Shown: positions 9,147 through 19,131, numbered from the stretch's first letter. The stretch is DNA of 64,000 nucleotides from Halococcus thailandensis JCM 13552 (GCF_000336715.1 NZ_AOMF01000163.1:95770-159769), one strand, 5' to 3'. The notes: generated by a model not told the origin, from the sequence alone. Made by a program: numbers and translations.

Positions 9147-10727
9147 CTACGCGATCGGCTCGTCACATGCGCGCTCGACGATTTCGTCGAGCCGACCGGT
9201 GGCGACCAGTTCCGTCGCGATCTCGATATCGCCGTGGAGCGGTCGATCCGCGTCGAGCGGCGGGACGTGTTCGCGGAGCGCGTCGTAGGCCGCACCGGTG
9301 GCGCTGCCGGGATCGAGCCCGTCGTCGACGAACTCCATCGCCTGCGCGCCACAGAGCAGTTCGATCCCCACCACCGTCAGCGCGTTCTCGACGGCGGTAC
9401 GGGCGTTGATCACGCTCTGGGTACTCATGCTCACGTGGTCCTCCTGACCGCCGCTCACGGGCGTGTTGTCCGTCGAGGGCGATCCCAGCGACCGGTTCTC
9501 GTTGACGAGCGCGGCGGCGCTGTACTGGGCGATCATGTAGCCAGATCCGACACCGCTCTCGGGCGTGAGGAACGGTGGGAGATGCTCTTCCTGAAGATTG
9601 GGGTTGAGCAACCGGTCGACACGACGCTCGGCGATGGCGGCGAGGTCGGTGAGCGCGTTCGTGGCGTAATCCAGTCGGAGCGCGAGCGGCGCGCCGTGGA
9701 AGTTGCCGCCTGAAAGTACGCCCACCGACTCGGTACCGCTCGCGCGGTCGTCGACGGCGCTGCCGGGGAAGACGAGCGGGTTGTCGGTCGCGCTGTTCAG
9801 TTCGATCTCGACCGCCTCGCGCAGGTGTGAGATCGCATCGCGCGCCGCGCCGTGGACCTGCGGAAGACAGCGGATCGAGTAGGCGTCCTGGACGCGATCG
9901 CAGTTGCGATGTGACTCGACGATCTCGGATCCCGCCGTGAGCGTTCGCACGTTGTGCGCGCTCGCGGCCTGGCCTGCGTGCGGGCGCACGTCCTGGATCG
10001 CTGGGTCGCAGGCCGCAGTCGTCCCCATCGAGACCTCGGTCGTGAGCGCGCCGGCGACGTCCGCACCCCTGAGCGCGCGCTCGGCATCGACGACACAGAG
10101 CGCACCCAGCCCCACCGTGAGCTGCGTGCCGTTGATGAGCGCCAACCCCTCCTTCGCCCTGAGCGAGAGCGGTTCGAGACCGGCCTGTGCGAGCGCTGCC
10201 TCGCCGTCGAGTCGCTCGCCGTCCACCTCGGCAGTTCCCTCGCCGAGCAACACGAGCGCCTGGTGGGCCAACGGCGCGAGATCACCGCTCGCGCCGAGGC
10301 TGCCCTGAGATTTGACGAACGGATGGATTCCACGATTGAGCATCGTCAGGAGATGGTCGACGACGACCTCGCGGATGCCCGAGTAGCCCTTCACGAGCGC
10401 GTTGATCCGTGTGAGCAGCATCGCGCGCACCTCCTCGCGTTCGAGCTCGCGGCCCACGCCCGAGGCGTGGCTCCGAATCAGGTTGGTCTGGAGTTGCTCG
10501 CGATCGCTCTCGGGGATGTGTTCGGTCACGAGCTGGCCGAACCCGGTGTTCAGCCCGTAAACCGTCTCGTTGCTGTCGAGTACGTCCTCGACGCGCGCCC
10601 TGGATTCCCGGACGGCCTCGCGCGCGGAATCGGCGATGGCCACCGGGCGATCGTGGCGGGCGACCGCGGCCACCTCCTTGGGCGTGAGCGATTCACCGTC
10701 GAGCACGACCGATCCATGATCGCTCAT
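9147..10727 (-). CDS. hutH: Histidine ammonia-lyase
   Basis: This 526-residue enzyme removes ammonia from L-histidine to give urocanate, the first step of histidine degradation. Ala146-Ser147-Gly148 form the MIO electrophile within GSLGASGDLAPLAH. YGLNTGFGQL near residue 57 supplies the catalytic Tyr region, and SVINARTAVENAL lies near the C-terminus. It is the last gene of the hutU-hutG-hutI-hutH operon; its ATG overlaps the hutI stop by 4 nt, so the two are translationally coupled. The length is slightly above the usual 500-510 residues. Placing the first pathway enzyme last in the operon is common in haloarchaea as far as I recall. Confidence 0.95.
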   Translation of the reverse strand: MSDHGSVVLDGESLTPKEVAAVARHDRPVAIADSAREAVRESRARVEDVLDSNETVYGLNTGFGQLVTEHIPESDREQLQTNLIRSHASGVGRELEREEVRAMLLTRINALVKGYSGIREVVVDHLLTMLNRGIHPFVKSQGSLGASGDLAPLAHQALVLLGEGTAEVDGERLDGEAALAQAGLEPLSLRAKEGLALINGTQLTVGLGALCVVDAERALRGADVAGALTTEVSMGTTAACDPAIQDVRPHAGQAASAHNVRTLTAGSEIVESHRNCDRVQDAYSIRCLPQVHGAARDAISHLREAVEIELNSATDNPLVFPGSAVDDRASGTESVGVLSGGNFHGAPLALRLDYATNALTDLAAIAERRVDRLLNPNLQEEHLPPFLTPESGVGSGYMIAQYSAAALVNENRSLGSPSTDNTPVSGGQEDHVSMSTQSVINARTAVENALTVVGIELLCGAQAMEFVDDGLDPGSATGAAYDALREHVPPLDADRPLHGDIEIATELVATGRLDEIVERACDEPIA

Positions 10728-11956
10728 CGCTGCCCTCCAGAGACGGGTTCGCCACCTTTGAGCATCGTTTCGACGGTGTTCACGCCGAAGTTGTAGGGGA
10801 CGTGGACGTGCGAGGGCGCGTCGACGATCGCCACGTCGGCGGGCATCCCTTCGCGGAGCGTTCCCGCCTCGCCCGCACGATCGAGCGCGCGTGCACCACC
10901 GTGCGTGCCGGCGACGAGCGCCTCGGCGGGCGTCATCTCCATCCCGACGCAGGCGAGCGCGATCGCGAAGCCCATGCTCTGTGAGTGACAGTTCGGGTTG
11001 AAGTCGGTCGCCACGGCAACCGACCCGCCCTCGTCGAGAAACGCCCGTGCATCCGCGTAGTCCGCGCCGAGCGAGAACGCGGTTCCGGGAAGGAGCACCG
11101 GCGTGACGCCGGCCTCGGCGAGCGCCGCGCGGTCCTCGGCGTTCGCGTGGAGGAGATGATCGGCACTCGTCGCACCCAGCTCGGCCGCGAGCTGCGCGCC
11201 ACCCAAACGGACGAACTCCTCAGCGTGGACCTTTGGCGTGAGTTCGTGTTCCATGCCCGCTTCGAGCACCCGTCTGGACTGTGCGACCGAGAAGACGTCC
11301 TCCTCGCAGAAGACGTCGCAGAACTCGGCGATCCCCTGGTCGGCGACCGCGGGGAGCTGGTCGTCGATCACTCGATCGGTGTACGACTCGGCATCCTCGT
11401 CCTCGGGCACGGCGTGCGCACCCATGAACGTCGGCACGATGTCGATCGGATGCTGCTCGTCGGCTTGCTGAATCACGTCGAGCATCCGCAGCTCGGTCTC
11501 GGTGTCGAGCCCGTAGCCGGATTTGACCTCGACGGTCGTGGTGCCGTGGGCGCACATCGTGTCGAGGTGACCACGCAAATTCGAGAGAAGCTGTTCATCA
11601 CTCGCCTCGCGGACGGCACTCACGGTGCGGAGAATGCCGCCACCCTCGGCGAGAATGTCCTGATACTGCTCACCGCCGAGTTTCGCCGCGAACTCGTCCG
11701 AACGATCGCCAGCGAACAAGCCATGCGTGTGGGAATCGACGAATCCCGGAATCACGGTCTGCCCACTGGCGTCGATCGCGTGCGTGGCGTTCGCCGCGGG
11801 ATACTCGTCGGTGATCTCATCGGTCGGGCCGACTGCAGCCACGTGGCCGTCCGTGACGGCGATGGCGGCGTTCTCGTACCGTTCGAGCGGTGCGTTCGTT
11901 CCCGGTCCGACGACGATTTCGCTCGCGTCGTGAATTACTGTCGTGAGTTCAGTCAT
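10724..11956 (-). CDS. hutI: Imidazolonepropionase
   Basis: The 410-residue amidohydrolase opens 4-imidazolone-5-propionate to N-formimino-L-glutamate, the third step of the pathway. The metal-binding [15 protein letters not shown] segment lies around residues 66-80, and later segments HAVPEDED and [12 protein letters not shown] match the family. ATG 11956 is chosen because it overlaps the hutG stop (ATGA at 11953-11956), the same junction style as the other hut genes. A longer frame up to 12049 exists but would run inside hutG. Confidence 0.94.
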   Translation of the reverse strand: MTELTTVIHDASEIVVGPGTNAPLERYENAAIAVTDGHVAAVGPTDEITDEYPAANATHAIDASGQTVIPGFVDSHTHGLFAGDRSDEFAAKLGGEQYQDILAEGGGILRTVSAVREASDEQLLSNLRGHLDTMCAHGTTTVEVKSGYGLDTETELRMLDVIQQADEQHPIDIVPTFMGAHAVPEDEDAESYTDRVIDDQLPAVADQGIAEFCDVFCEEDVFSVAQSRRVLEAGMEHELTPKVHAEEFVRLGGAQLAAELGATSADHLLHANAEDRAALAEAGVTPVLLPGTAFSLGADYADARAFLDEGGSVAVATDFNPNCHSQSMGFAIALACVGMEMTPAEALVAGTHGGARALDRAGEAGTLREGMPADVAIVDAPSHVHVPYNFGVNTVETMLKGGEPVSGGQR

Positions 11957-12873
11957 GGTGAATCTCTGTTGTAGCCACTCAGAAGATGAGCGATCGCCCG
12001 CGCGCCAGCGGCCGCGGTCAGTTCTCGTGAATCGAGCGGCGGCGCACACTCGACGATCTCGAAACCCGCCACGCGGTCGTCGCCCGCAGTTGCTCTGAGC
12101 ATGCGGAACAGTTCGCGCGTCGTGATGCCGCCGGGCGTAGGCGCGCTCACGCCCGGTGCGGCTGCCGCATCGAGTACGTCGAGGTCAACGCTGACGTAGA
12201 TTGTCTCGACCCCAGCCATCGCGTCGAGCGCGCGCTCGACAGCGCTCTCGGGATCGTCGCCGACGGCCTCACTCGTGACGATCTCACCGCCCTGTTCGCC
12301 CACGTACTCGGCATACGCCGTCGACGTCTCGAAGTGGCACGCGCCGACGCAGGCGTAGGCGTCGAGTCCCGTCTCGTAGAGCTGTCGATAGGGCGTTCCA
12401 CTCGTCGGTTCGCCACGTACTTCCCGACAGTCGAGGTGGGCGTCGAAGTTGACGACGCCGAGTGATTCGGCGAGCAGCGGCGCGGCGTTCGGATATGTGA
12501 GCGAGTTGTCGCCGCCGAGAAAGACCGGCAGCGCGTCGCTCGCGTGGATATCGTGAGTCGTCTCGCGGATCGATTCCTGTACCGTCTCGACGTCGCCATC
12601 CGGAACCTCGACATCGCCGAGATCGCCGATCGATTGGACGGGTCCCGCGTCGAAGCGGTGGGTTTTGACTCCGGCGAGTGCCTCACGGAGCGCTCCGGGC
12701 CCCTCGCGTGCGCCACGCCGGCCGATCACCGCACCGTCGTACGGCTCGCCGACCAGGATAGCGTCAAATTCACTCGCATCATCGAGGGTCGCCGGTTCGA
12801 CGATATCGCCGAACTGCTCGTCGTTCGGGTCGCTGGAGGGGCCGTCCCAGGCCGGCGGTTCGCGTAGACTCAT
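11953..12873 (-). CDS. hutG: Formimidoylglutamase (arginase/agmatinase fold)
   Basis: The 306-residue ureohydrolase converts N-formimino-L-glutamate to glutamate and formamide. The binuclear manganese motifs of the fold are present: [18 protein letters not shown] and [13 protein letters not shown]. In the first motif the usual GGDHS histidine is Asn. From memory this His-to-Asn change is known from characterised formiminoglutamases, so it supports this function over agmatinase or arginase. The position between hutU and hutI, with 4-nt overlaps on both sides, fits. Its product formamide could feed the formamidase encoded at 7289-8203, which is inference. Confidence 0.92.
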   Translation of the reverse strand: MSLREPPAWDGPSSDPNDEQFGDIVEPATLDDASEFDAILVGEPYDGAVIGRRGAREGPGALREALAGVKTHRFDAGPVQSIGDLGDVEVPDGDVETVQESIRETTHDIHASDALPVFLGGDNSLTYPNAAPLLAESLGVVNFDAHLDCREVRGEPTSGTPYRQLYETGLDAYACVGACHFETSTAYAEYVGEQGGEIVTSEAVGDDPESAVERALDAMAGVETIYVSVDLDVLDAAAAPGVSAPTPGGITTRELFRMLRATAGDDRVAGFEIVECAPPLDSRELTAAAGARAIAHLLSGYNRDSP

Positions 12874-14603
12874 CGCCGATCCCGCATCGGCACGGGCACG
12901 TCTGACTGGTTTGCTTCGTCGATAGCATCCTCGTAGCCCGCGTCGGCGTGGCGGATCACGCCCATACCGGGATCGGTCGTGAACACGCGGCGGGCTTTCT
13001 CGGCGGCGAGGTCGGAGCCGTCGAGCACGACGTGGTTGTTCGTATGCAGCGCGTTGCCGATGCCGACGCCACCGCCGTCGTGGACGCTCACGATGTCCGC
13101 ACCCGCCGCACAGTTCAGCAGCGCGTTGAGGATCGGCCAGTCGGCGACCGCGTCGGTGCCGTCTTTCATTGCTTCAGTCTCACGGTGCGGGCTGGCGACG
13201 CTCCCCGCGTCGAGGTGATCGCGCGTGACGACGATCGGTGCGCTGATCTCGCCCTCGGCGACCAGTTCGTTGATCCGCAGCGCGAAGCGTGCGCGCTCGG
13301 TGATTCCGTCGTCTGTCTCGTAGCCGAGCCAGCAGACCCGCGATGGGAGCCCTTGGAAGGAAACCTGCTCTTGGGCGAGTTCGATCCAGCGGGTGAGCGA
13401 GTCGTTTTCGGGGAACAGTTCGGTGACTGCCTCGTCGGTGCGATGGATGTCGGCGGGATCGCCCGACAGCGCCGCCCAGCGGAACGGGCCGCGACCGCGG
13501 CAGAACATCGGGCGGATATAGGCGGGAACGAACCCGGGGAAGTCGAACGCATCTTCACGCCCGCGATGGTCCTCGACCTGCCCGCGGAGGTTGTTGCCGT
13601 ACTCGAAGGCGGTCGCGCCGCGATCCTGGAGGTCGAGGATGGCATCGACGTGGCGCTCCATCGTATCGAGGCTCTCCTCGACATAGCGCTCGGGGTTCTT
13701 CTCTCGAAGCTCGTCAGCCTCGTCGACCGTGTAGCCGCTCGGGTAGTAGCCTTCGAGTTCGTCGTGAGCGCTGGTCTGATCGGTTACGACGTCGGGAACG
13801 AAATCGCGCTCGGCCATCGCCTCGAGCATGTCCGCGACGTTCATCTCGACGGCGACGCTGTAGGGTTCGCCAGCGTCGGCCGCCGCTTCAGCCTCGTCGA
13901 GCGCTTCGTCGAGATTTTCGGCGCACTCCATCAGATAATCGGTCTCCAGGCGGCGCTCGATCCGATGGGCGTCGACCTCGGCGGCGATACACACTCCTCT
14001 ATTCATCGTGACCGCGAGCGGCTGTGCACCGCTCATTCCACCGAGTCCGCCGGTGGCGACGATCTTCCCTTCGAGGTCACTGTCGTACTCCTGGCGACCG
14101 AGTTCTGCGAGGGTCTCGTAGGTTCCCTGCAGAATTCCTTGGGTGCCGATATACGCCCACGAACCGGCGGTCATCTGGCCGTACATGATCTTCCCCTCGG
14201 CTTCGAGTTCGTGGAACTGTTCCCAGTCGTCCCACTTGCCGACGAGATTCGAGTTCGCGATCAGCACGCGGGGCGCGCGCTCGTGGGTCGGAAATCTCCC
14301 GACGGGTTTACCCGACTGGACGAGTAGCGTTTCTTCATCACCGAGCTCGCGCAGCTCGTCGAGGATCGCGTCGTAGGCGTCCCAGCTCCGGGCTGCTCTG
14401 CCGGTCCCGCCGTAGACGACTAGATCCTCGGGCTTTTCGGCCACCTCGGGATCGAGGTTGTTGTTGAGCATTCGGAGGGCCGCCTCCTGCCGCCAGCCCT
14501 CGCACTCGATCTCGGTGCCAGTGGGCGCGCCCTGGTACTCGCGCCACTGCGCCGACGGCTCGCCGATGCCGGTCCCGTCCGGTGCGGGTTCTTGTTCGCT
14601 CAT
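12870..14603 (-). CDS. hutU: Urocanate hydratase
   Basis: The 577-residue enzyme uses tightly bound NAD+ to hydrate urocanate to imidazolonepropionate. The glycine-rich [14 protein letters not shown] segment near residues 188-201 and the [20 protein letters not shown] block near residues 365-385, with its conserved Cys, are diagnostic. Length matches the family (about 550-570). It is the first gene of the hut operon, and its stop overlaps the hutG ATG by 4 nt. A TATA box at 14657-14666 predicts a leader of about 30 nt. Confidence 0.95.
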   Translation of the reverse strand: MSEQEPAPDGTGIGEPSAQWREYQGAPTGTEIECEGWRQEAALRMLNNNLDPEVAEKPEDLVVYGGTGRAARSWDAYDAILDELRELGDEETLLVQSGKPVGRFPTHERAPRVLIANSNLVGKWDDWEQFHELEAEGKIMYGQMTAGSWAYIGTQGILQGTYETLAELGRQEYDSDLEGKIVATGGLGGMSGAQPLAVTMNRGVCIAAEVDAHRIERRLETDYLMECAENLDEALDEAEAAADAGEPYSVAVEMNVADMLEAMAERDFVPDVVTDQTSAHDELEGYYPSGYTVDEADELREKNPERYVEESLDTMERHVDAILDLQDRGATAFEYGNNLRGQVEDHRGREDAFDFPGFVPAYIRPMFCRGRGPFRWAALSGDPADIHRTDEAVTELFPENDSLTRWIELAQEQVSFQGLPSRVCWLGYETDDGITERARFALRINELVAEGEISAPIVVTRDHLDAGSVASPHRETEAMKDGTDAVADWPILNALLNCAAGADIVSVHDGGGVGIGNALHTNNHVVLDGSDLAAEKARRVFTTDPGMGVIRHADAGYEDAIDEANQSDVPVPMRDRR

Positions 14604-15004
14604 CGGCCAAACTATGCGAACGAGTCACGAGACGGTTTGGCCTCCAAGCGGTGGTTGATTTTTAAGCCGATCTGGAGCGGGGGTTGTTACGGTCGTTCGC
14701 GGAACGATCGAATCGATGGTGCGAGCGGTCGGTGTGAGTACGGACACAAAAACACCACTCCGTTCGGCAGTATTCCTTCCTTGTTCGCGCTGGGAGAACG
14801 GGAAGTCATGCGAACAACACCCAGGATAGACGATCACGAACCGGCACGGTCCCCGATCTCACGATCACGGATTTCGATGGTCGCAGATAGACAATCGGCT
14901 GCGAGAGTCGTCTTCCAGTCCGACGGGAGCGACTCTGCCGGCTGGCGACGGAGCGGGCGAAGTGAGAAGTCATTTAGTGAGACCATCACGGATGGTCGAC
15001 ACGA
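14604..15004. promoter_or_regulatory. Divergent control region between hutU and nhaC
   Basis: This 401-bp stretch has no convincing gene. A TATA box for hutU (minus) is at 14657-14666 (TTTTTAA read on the plus strand). One for nhaC (plus) is CATTTAG near 14971-14977, about 30 bp before ATG 15005. A perfect 8-bp inverted repeat, TTGTTCGC at 14781-14788 and GCGAACAA at 14810-14817, sits midway between and is a candidate operator. An open frame over 14592-15011 looks like chance. Confidence 0.5.
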
Positions 15005-16477
15005 ATGGTAGCGTTCGAACCACGTCTGTTCGCGGAGATCGATCCCGACGAACGGCCGTCGCTCGCCGCGTCGCTCGTCCCCGTCGTGGCGATGATCGTC
15101 TTTCTCAGCGTCGGCATCGTCGTCTTCGACCTCGACCCGCAGTTCCCCCTGTTCTGGGGGATCGCCTTCACCGGGCTGTTCGTCCGATACCATCTCGGCT
15201 TCTCGTGGGACGCGCTCTACGACGGCATCACCGACAGCATCCTGATGGGGATGCGGGTCGTGCTCATCATGTTCGTCGTCTACGCGCTCGTCTCGACGTG
15301 GATCCAGGCCGGGACGATTCCCGGCCTGATGTACTACGGGCTCGAACTACTCACACCCGAGATCTTCCTCCCGCTCACCGCCATCCTCGCCGCGATCGTC
15401 TCGTTCGCGGTCGGCTCGTCGTGGACGACTGCGGGCACGCTCGGCGTTGCCTTCATCGGCATCGGCTCGGGGCTCGGCATCCCCGCACCGATGACCGCCG
15501 GCGCGATCCTCTCGGGGGCCTACACTGGCGACAAACAGTCGCCGCTCTCCGACACGACGAACCTCGCGGCCGCGGTGACGAACACCGATCTCTACGAACA
15601 CATCAACGCGATGCGCGCGGGCACGCTGGTGGCGTTCGGCCTCTCGGTCGTGCTCTACGTCGTGCTCGGGCTGAGCGCCTCCGGGGCGATCCCGGCCGGG
15701 CGTATCGGCGCGATCCAGAGCGCCATCGCGGGCTCCTACGCCGTGACGCCGCTCGTGTTCGTCCCGATCCTCGTCACCTTCGGGCTCGCCATCTACGGCA
15801 TCCCGGCACTCCCGACGCTCGGCACGGGCGTCTTCGCGGGTGCGTTCACCTCGATGGCCGTCCAGGGGACCGGGTTCACCGCCGCGTGGACGGCCGCACA
15901 ATCCGGGACGGCTCCCGAAACGGGAATGAAACTCGTCGACGGACTGCTCGAAAGCGGCGGGCTGCTCGGCGGTGCGTGGATCGTGACGATCGCGCTCGCC
16001 GCGCTCTCGCTCGGCGGCATTCTCGAACGGACGGGCATGCTCGCCGTGCTCGCCCACCATCTCGGCCGGCTGAGCCGCGGCGTGGCGAGTCTCACCGGCG
16101 TGACGGCGATCTCGGCCGTGGCGATGAACATGCTCGCCGCCGAGCAGTACATCAGCATCGTCGTCCCTGGGATGACTCTTCGCAATCTCTACAACGAACA
16201 CGGTTTGAAAAGTAAGAACCTCTCGCGCGCCGTCGAGGCCAGCGGGACGACCTCCGCGGCGCTCATCCCCTGGAACAGCGGCGGGCTGTTCATGGCCGGC
16301 ACACTCGGCGTCTCGACGCTGTCGTACGCGCCGTACTACTTCTTCGGCTTCCTCTCGCCGCTCGTCCTGATCGTCATGGGGCTCACCGGCTGGCAGATCG
16401 CGTACAAAGAGGGAGAGACGGGTGACACCACACCGAAAAGCGAGGGCTCGGTCCCCGCCGCCCCCGGCGAGGACTGA
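15005..16477 (+). CDS. NhaC-family Na+/H+ (or amino-acid-coupled) antiporter
   Basis: The 490-residue protein is almost entirely hydrophobic, with about 11-12 membrane helices and family features AVGSSWTTAGTLGVAFIGIG and GAYTGDKQSPLSDTTNLA in the central part, which are strongly conserved in the NhaC family. Members exchange Na+ for H+; some relatives exchange malate/lactate or amino acids. Divergent placement next to the hut operon makes a histidine or urocanate transport role possible, but the sequence alone does not show it. The start at 15005 fits a leaderless transcript from the TATA at about 14971-14977. Confidence 0.85.
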   Translation: MVAFEPRLFAEIDPDERPSLAASLVPVVAMIVFLSVGIVVFDLDPQFPLFWGIAFTGLFVRYHLGFSWDALYDGITDSILMGMRVVLIMFVVYALVSTWIQAGTIPGLMYYGLELLTPEIFLPLTAILAAIVSFAVGSSWTTAGTLGVAFIGIGSGLGIPAPMTAGAILSGAYTGDKQSPLSDTTNLAAAVTNTDLYEHINAMRAGTLVAFGLSVVLYVVLGLSASGAIPAGRIGAIQSAIAGSYAVTPLVFVPILVTFGLAIYGIPALPTLGTGVFAGAFTSMAVQGTGFTAAWTAAQSGTAPETGMKLVDGLLESGGLLGGAWIVTIALAALSLGGILERTGMLAVLAHHLGRLSRGVASLTGVTAISAVAMNMLAAEQYISIVVPGMTLRNLYNEHGLKSKNLSRAVEASGTTSAALIPWNSGGLFMAGTLGVSTLSYAPYYFFGFLSPLVLIVMGLTGWQIAYKEGETGDTTPKSEGSVPAAPGED

Positions 16478-16521
16478 TCCCCATGAGGCAGGTTTAGGGC
16501 GGCGCAGCCGTTGTGCGGCGT

Positions 16522-17175
16522 ATGTACGAGGCGACCTTCCGCATCGAGGGCGACGGGGCCTACGCCGCCGCGACCGCGGGAACGGATGCGACGGTCGAGC
16601 TGTGGTGTAACGACCACTGTGATCTGCTCTACGTCACGAACGAAGCCGTCGACGGGATACGCGCGCACGTCCGCGAGCGGGTCGGGATCAAGGACAGTCT
16701 CCAGCGGCCGAACGAGTCGGTGCTCGTCACCGACGACTGTCTGAAACGCCACGAGCGGAGTTCGATCGAGACGTATCTCGCGCGTCACGACTGCCTGCTC
16801 CTGCCGCCGCTGCGCTACGCCGACGGCGCGAAATCCTGTCGCGTGCTCGCGCTCGATCCGGCCAATCTGACGGGCTGTTATCGCGATCTCGTCGGCGACG
16901 GTTTCTCGGTCTCGGTCGAACGGAAACGCGAGATCGAGACGGTCGCCCACGACGCGCCGTTGCTCAGCCTCGACGGCGTGTTGCCAGATCTCTCGCCCCG
17001 CCAGCGCGAGACGCTCACGACCGCCCACAGCAAGGGTTACTACGAGATCCCGCGCGAAACGACGACCAGCGAGATCGCCGACGAAGTCGGGGTCGAACGG
17101 CGCACCGCCGAGGAACATCTCCGACGGGCGGAGAACAAACTCATGGCGGCGCTGATGCAGTACGTCGGTGTCTGA
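16522..17175 (+). CDS. Bat-like HTH_10 transcriptional regulator
   Basis: This is a 217-residue protein of the haloarchaeal bacterio-opsin-activator-like type. The N-terminal ~150 residues form a sensing domain starting MYEATFRIEGDGAY. The C-terminal part, from LSPRQRETLTTAHSKGYY to the end, is the HTH_10 DNA-binding domain with EIADEVGVERRTAEEHLRRAE as its recognition region. GTTTAGGG at about 16490-16497 is a TATA box placed for a leaderless start at ATG 16522, so I prefer it to GTG 16513. Next to nhaC and the hut operon it may regulate one or both; this is inference from position. Confidence 0.8.
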   Translation: MYEATFRIEGDGAYAAATAGTDATVELWCNDHCDLLYVTNEAVDGIRAHVRERVGIKDSLQRPNESVLVTDDCLKRHERSSIETYLARHDCLLLPPLRYADGAKSCRVLALDPANLTGCYRDLVGDGFSVSVERKREIETVAHDAPLLSLDGVLPDLSPRQRETLTTAHSKGYYEIPRETTTSEIADEVGVERRTAEEHLRRAENKLMAALMQYVGV

Positions 17176-17262
17176 GACGCCCGTACCAGTCCGGATTTCG
17201 AAGATCACAGTCCCGCGCGGGTCGGTATCGTTTTGGCCGCCGGTCACCTACGAGACGGTACG

Positions 17263-17868
17263 ATGATGGCAACGACACACGCGCTGGCCGGCGTTGCCGT
17301 CGCCTCGCTCGTCGCGCTCGGTGCCCCCGAACAGGCAGCCGTGGCGCTCGCGGCGGCGTTCGTCGGCGGCCTGTTCCCCGACCTCGATCTCTACGCCGGC
17401 CACCGCAAGACGCTCCACTTCCCGGTCTACTACTGGCCGTTCGCGCTCGCCGCCGGCGCGCTCGCCGTCGTTTCGACCGGGCCGGCGACCGTCGCCCTCA
17501 CCTGCTTCCTCCTCGCGGCGGCGCTCCACTCGACGATGGACGTCTTCGGCGGCGGGCTCGAACTCCGGCCGTGGCGTGCGACCTCCGAACGGGCAGTGTA
17601 CGACCACTTCGTGGGCCGCTGGCGTCGACCGCGGCGCTGGGTGCGCTACGACGGTGCGCCCGAGGACGCGCTGCTCGGCGCGCTGCTGGCCATCCCGCCG
17701 CTGCTCGTCGCCGGTGCGCCGCTGCGCTGGCTGATCGGGGCGACGGTCTGTCTCTCGGTCGGCTACGCGCTCGTTCGCCGACGAGTGCCCGCAGTGACCG
17801 AACATCTGGTCGAGTTCGTCCCCACCACGATGACCGAGTACGTCCCCGAGCGGTTCGTCGAGGGCTGA
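17263..17868 (+). CDS. Membrane-bound metal-dependent hydrolase (YdjM-like)
   Basis: The 201-residue protein starts MMATTHALAG; THALAG is the first metal-binding signature of the family. GGLFPDLDLYAGHRKTLHFP (about residues 35-54) and ALHSTMDVFGGG (about 88-98) supply further His/Asp ligands. Four or so hydrophobic segments place it in the membrane. YdjM-like proteins are annotated as phospholipase-D-nuclease-like or generic metal hydrolases; the substrate is unknown. ATG 17266 is an equally possible start. Confidence 0.75.
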   Translation: MMATTHALAGVAVASLVALGAPEQAAVALAAAFVGGLFPDLDLYAGHRKTLHFPVYYWPFALAAGALAVVSTGPATVALTCFLLAAALHSTMDVFGGGLELRPWRATSERAVYDHFVGRWRRPRRWVRYDGAPEDALLGALLAIPPLLVAGAPLRWLIGATVCLSVGYALVRRRVPAVTEHLVEFVPTTMTEYVPERFVEG

Positions 17869-17973
17869 GGCGACCATTGCGGATCGCCGACCCTGCCGAC
17901 GTGGCAGTCGAATTTCGCCGACGCTGCCGGCCACCGTTTTTTGTCACTCGCCGTCGAACGTCCGACGACGATC

Positions 17974-18849
17974 ATGTACGACACCATCCTCGTTCCGACC
18001 GACGGCAGCACCGGGGCGCACGCGGCCGCACAGCACGCGCTGGCGCTCGCGGACGCTTTCGACAGCCGACTCCAGTTTCTGAGCGTCGTCAACGCCGCGA
18101 ACGAGGACGGACTCGTCGGCCTCGATTCGATCGCCGAGCGGCGGACGGTGCTCGACGAGGAGGCGGCCGACGCGCTCGAAACGCTCGAAGCGCTCGCGGC
18201 CGAGACGGACGTTGCCTACGAGACGACGATCGAACACGGCACGGTCCACGAGACGATCCTCGACATCGCCGACCGTGACGCCGATCTCGTCGCGATGGGC
18301 ACCCACGGGCGCACGGGTCTCCAGCGCGTGCTCATCGGCAGCGTCACCGAACGCGTCGGCCGGACGAGCGACGTTCCCGTCTTCACGACGCGACGGGAAC
18401 CGGCCACCGATGCCGGCTACGGTGACGTGCTGATCCCGACCGACGGCAGCGACGCCGCGACCGCCGCCGTTGAGCACGGGCTGGCGATCGCCGACCGCTA
18501 CGACGGCACCGTCCACGCGCTGTCGGTCGTCGATCTGAATTCGCTGGCGGGCTCCTACGACGTCGGCCCCGGCATCTCGACGGTCATCGACGCCTGGTCG
18601 GACGACTGCGAGCGCGCCGTCGCGACCGTCGCCGACGCGGCCGAAGAGCGCGGGATCGACGTCGTCACCGAGGTCGTTCAGGGAACGCCCTACCGGGCCA
18701 TCACCGACTACGTCGACGCGGCGGGGATCGATCTCGTCACGATGGGGACACACGGCCGGACGGGAATCGAACGCTATCTCGTCGGCAGCGTCACCGAGCG
18801 CGTCGTCAGAACCAGCGACGTCCCCGTTCTCACGACGCGAGACGTTTGA
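17974..18849 (+). CDS. Tandem universal stress protein (two UspA domains)
   Basis: The 291-residue protein has two UspA domains (about 1-143 and 148-291). Each ends with the ATP-binding signature G-2X-G-9X-G-S: MGTHGRTGLQRVLIGSVTER in the first and MGTHGRTGIERYLVGSVTER in the second, so both should bind ATP. The start MYDTILVPTDG is the standard UspA beginning; a longer frame from 17941 is not conserved. Haloarchaea carry many such genes, and no specific stress can be assigned. Confidence 0.9.
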   Translation: MYDTILVPTDGSTGAHAAAQHALALADAFDSRLQFLSVVNAANEDGLVGLDSIAERRTVLDEEAADALETLEALAAETDVAYETTIEHGTVHETILDIADRDADLVAMGTHGRTGLQRVLIGSVTERVGRTSDVPVFTTRREPATDAGYGDVLIPTDGSDAATAAVEHGLAIADRYDGTVHALSVVDLNSLAGSYDVGPGISTVIDAWSDDCERAVATVADAAEERGIDVVTEVVQGTPYRAITDYVDAAGIDLVTMGTHGRTGIERYLVGSVTERVVRTSDVPVLTTRDV

Positions 18850-19013
18850 TTACCCGACCGTCGAGATCACGCGTCCGATACGCCACCGGTTCGTCGGTGA
18901 TACGCCAGTGGTGGGCCGACCGCACGGTGATGGCCGACGACAGATGAGTGCGTTTGTTTTGCACTGACACACGAGGATTGTCCTGATTGACTGCGAACGA
19001 TCGAACCAATAGC

Positions 19014-19022
19014 AATATAATG
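19014..19022 (+). promoter_or_regulatory. TATA box upstream of the leader mini-ORF and DMT exporter
   Basis: AATATAATG is the only good TATA box upstream of the exporter. Its centre (about 19018) predicts a start site near 19045, three nt before the mini-ORF ATG (19048) and over 80 nt before the exporter ATG (19128). Two copies of GATACGCCA (18877-18885 and 18899-18907, spaced 22 bp) lie further upstream. Confidence 0.55.
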
Positions 19023-19047
19023 GTGTGACGGTTCAGTTGTCGACGAG

Positions 19048-19131
19048 ATGATTGCACTCGATTCGATAGGAGGTAGTCCGGCTCTCCGACCGCGGCTCGA
19101 CGCGTGCCCGACCGGCCGGCGGTGTCGATGA
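19048..19131 (+). CDS. Candidate 27-residue leader peptide of the DMT exporter
   Basis: The ATG lies about 3 nt after the predicted transcription start, so this frame would be read from a leaderless mRNA. It ends with TGA at 19129-19131, overlapping the exporter ATG (19128-19130) as ATGA, so ribosomes finishing the peptide would be on the exporter start. The peptide begins MIALDSIGGS and ends with an Arg/Cys-rich tail (TGRRCR). Its GGAGGT is not placed for any start. No homologue is recalled; a regulatory or coupling role is inferred from arrangement. Part of the overlap is expected by chance because the main gene starts ATGAGC. Confidence 0.4.
   Translation: MIALDSIGGSPALRPRLDACPTGRRCR

Noticed and set aside
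14592..15011. 139-codon frame between hutU and nhaC
   Set aside because: Composition is not acidic or haloarchaeal-like, it spans both promoters, and it resembles no family.
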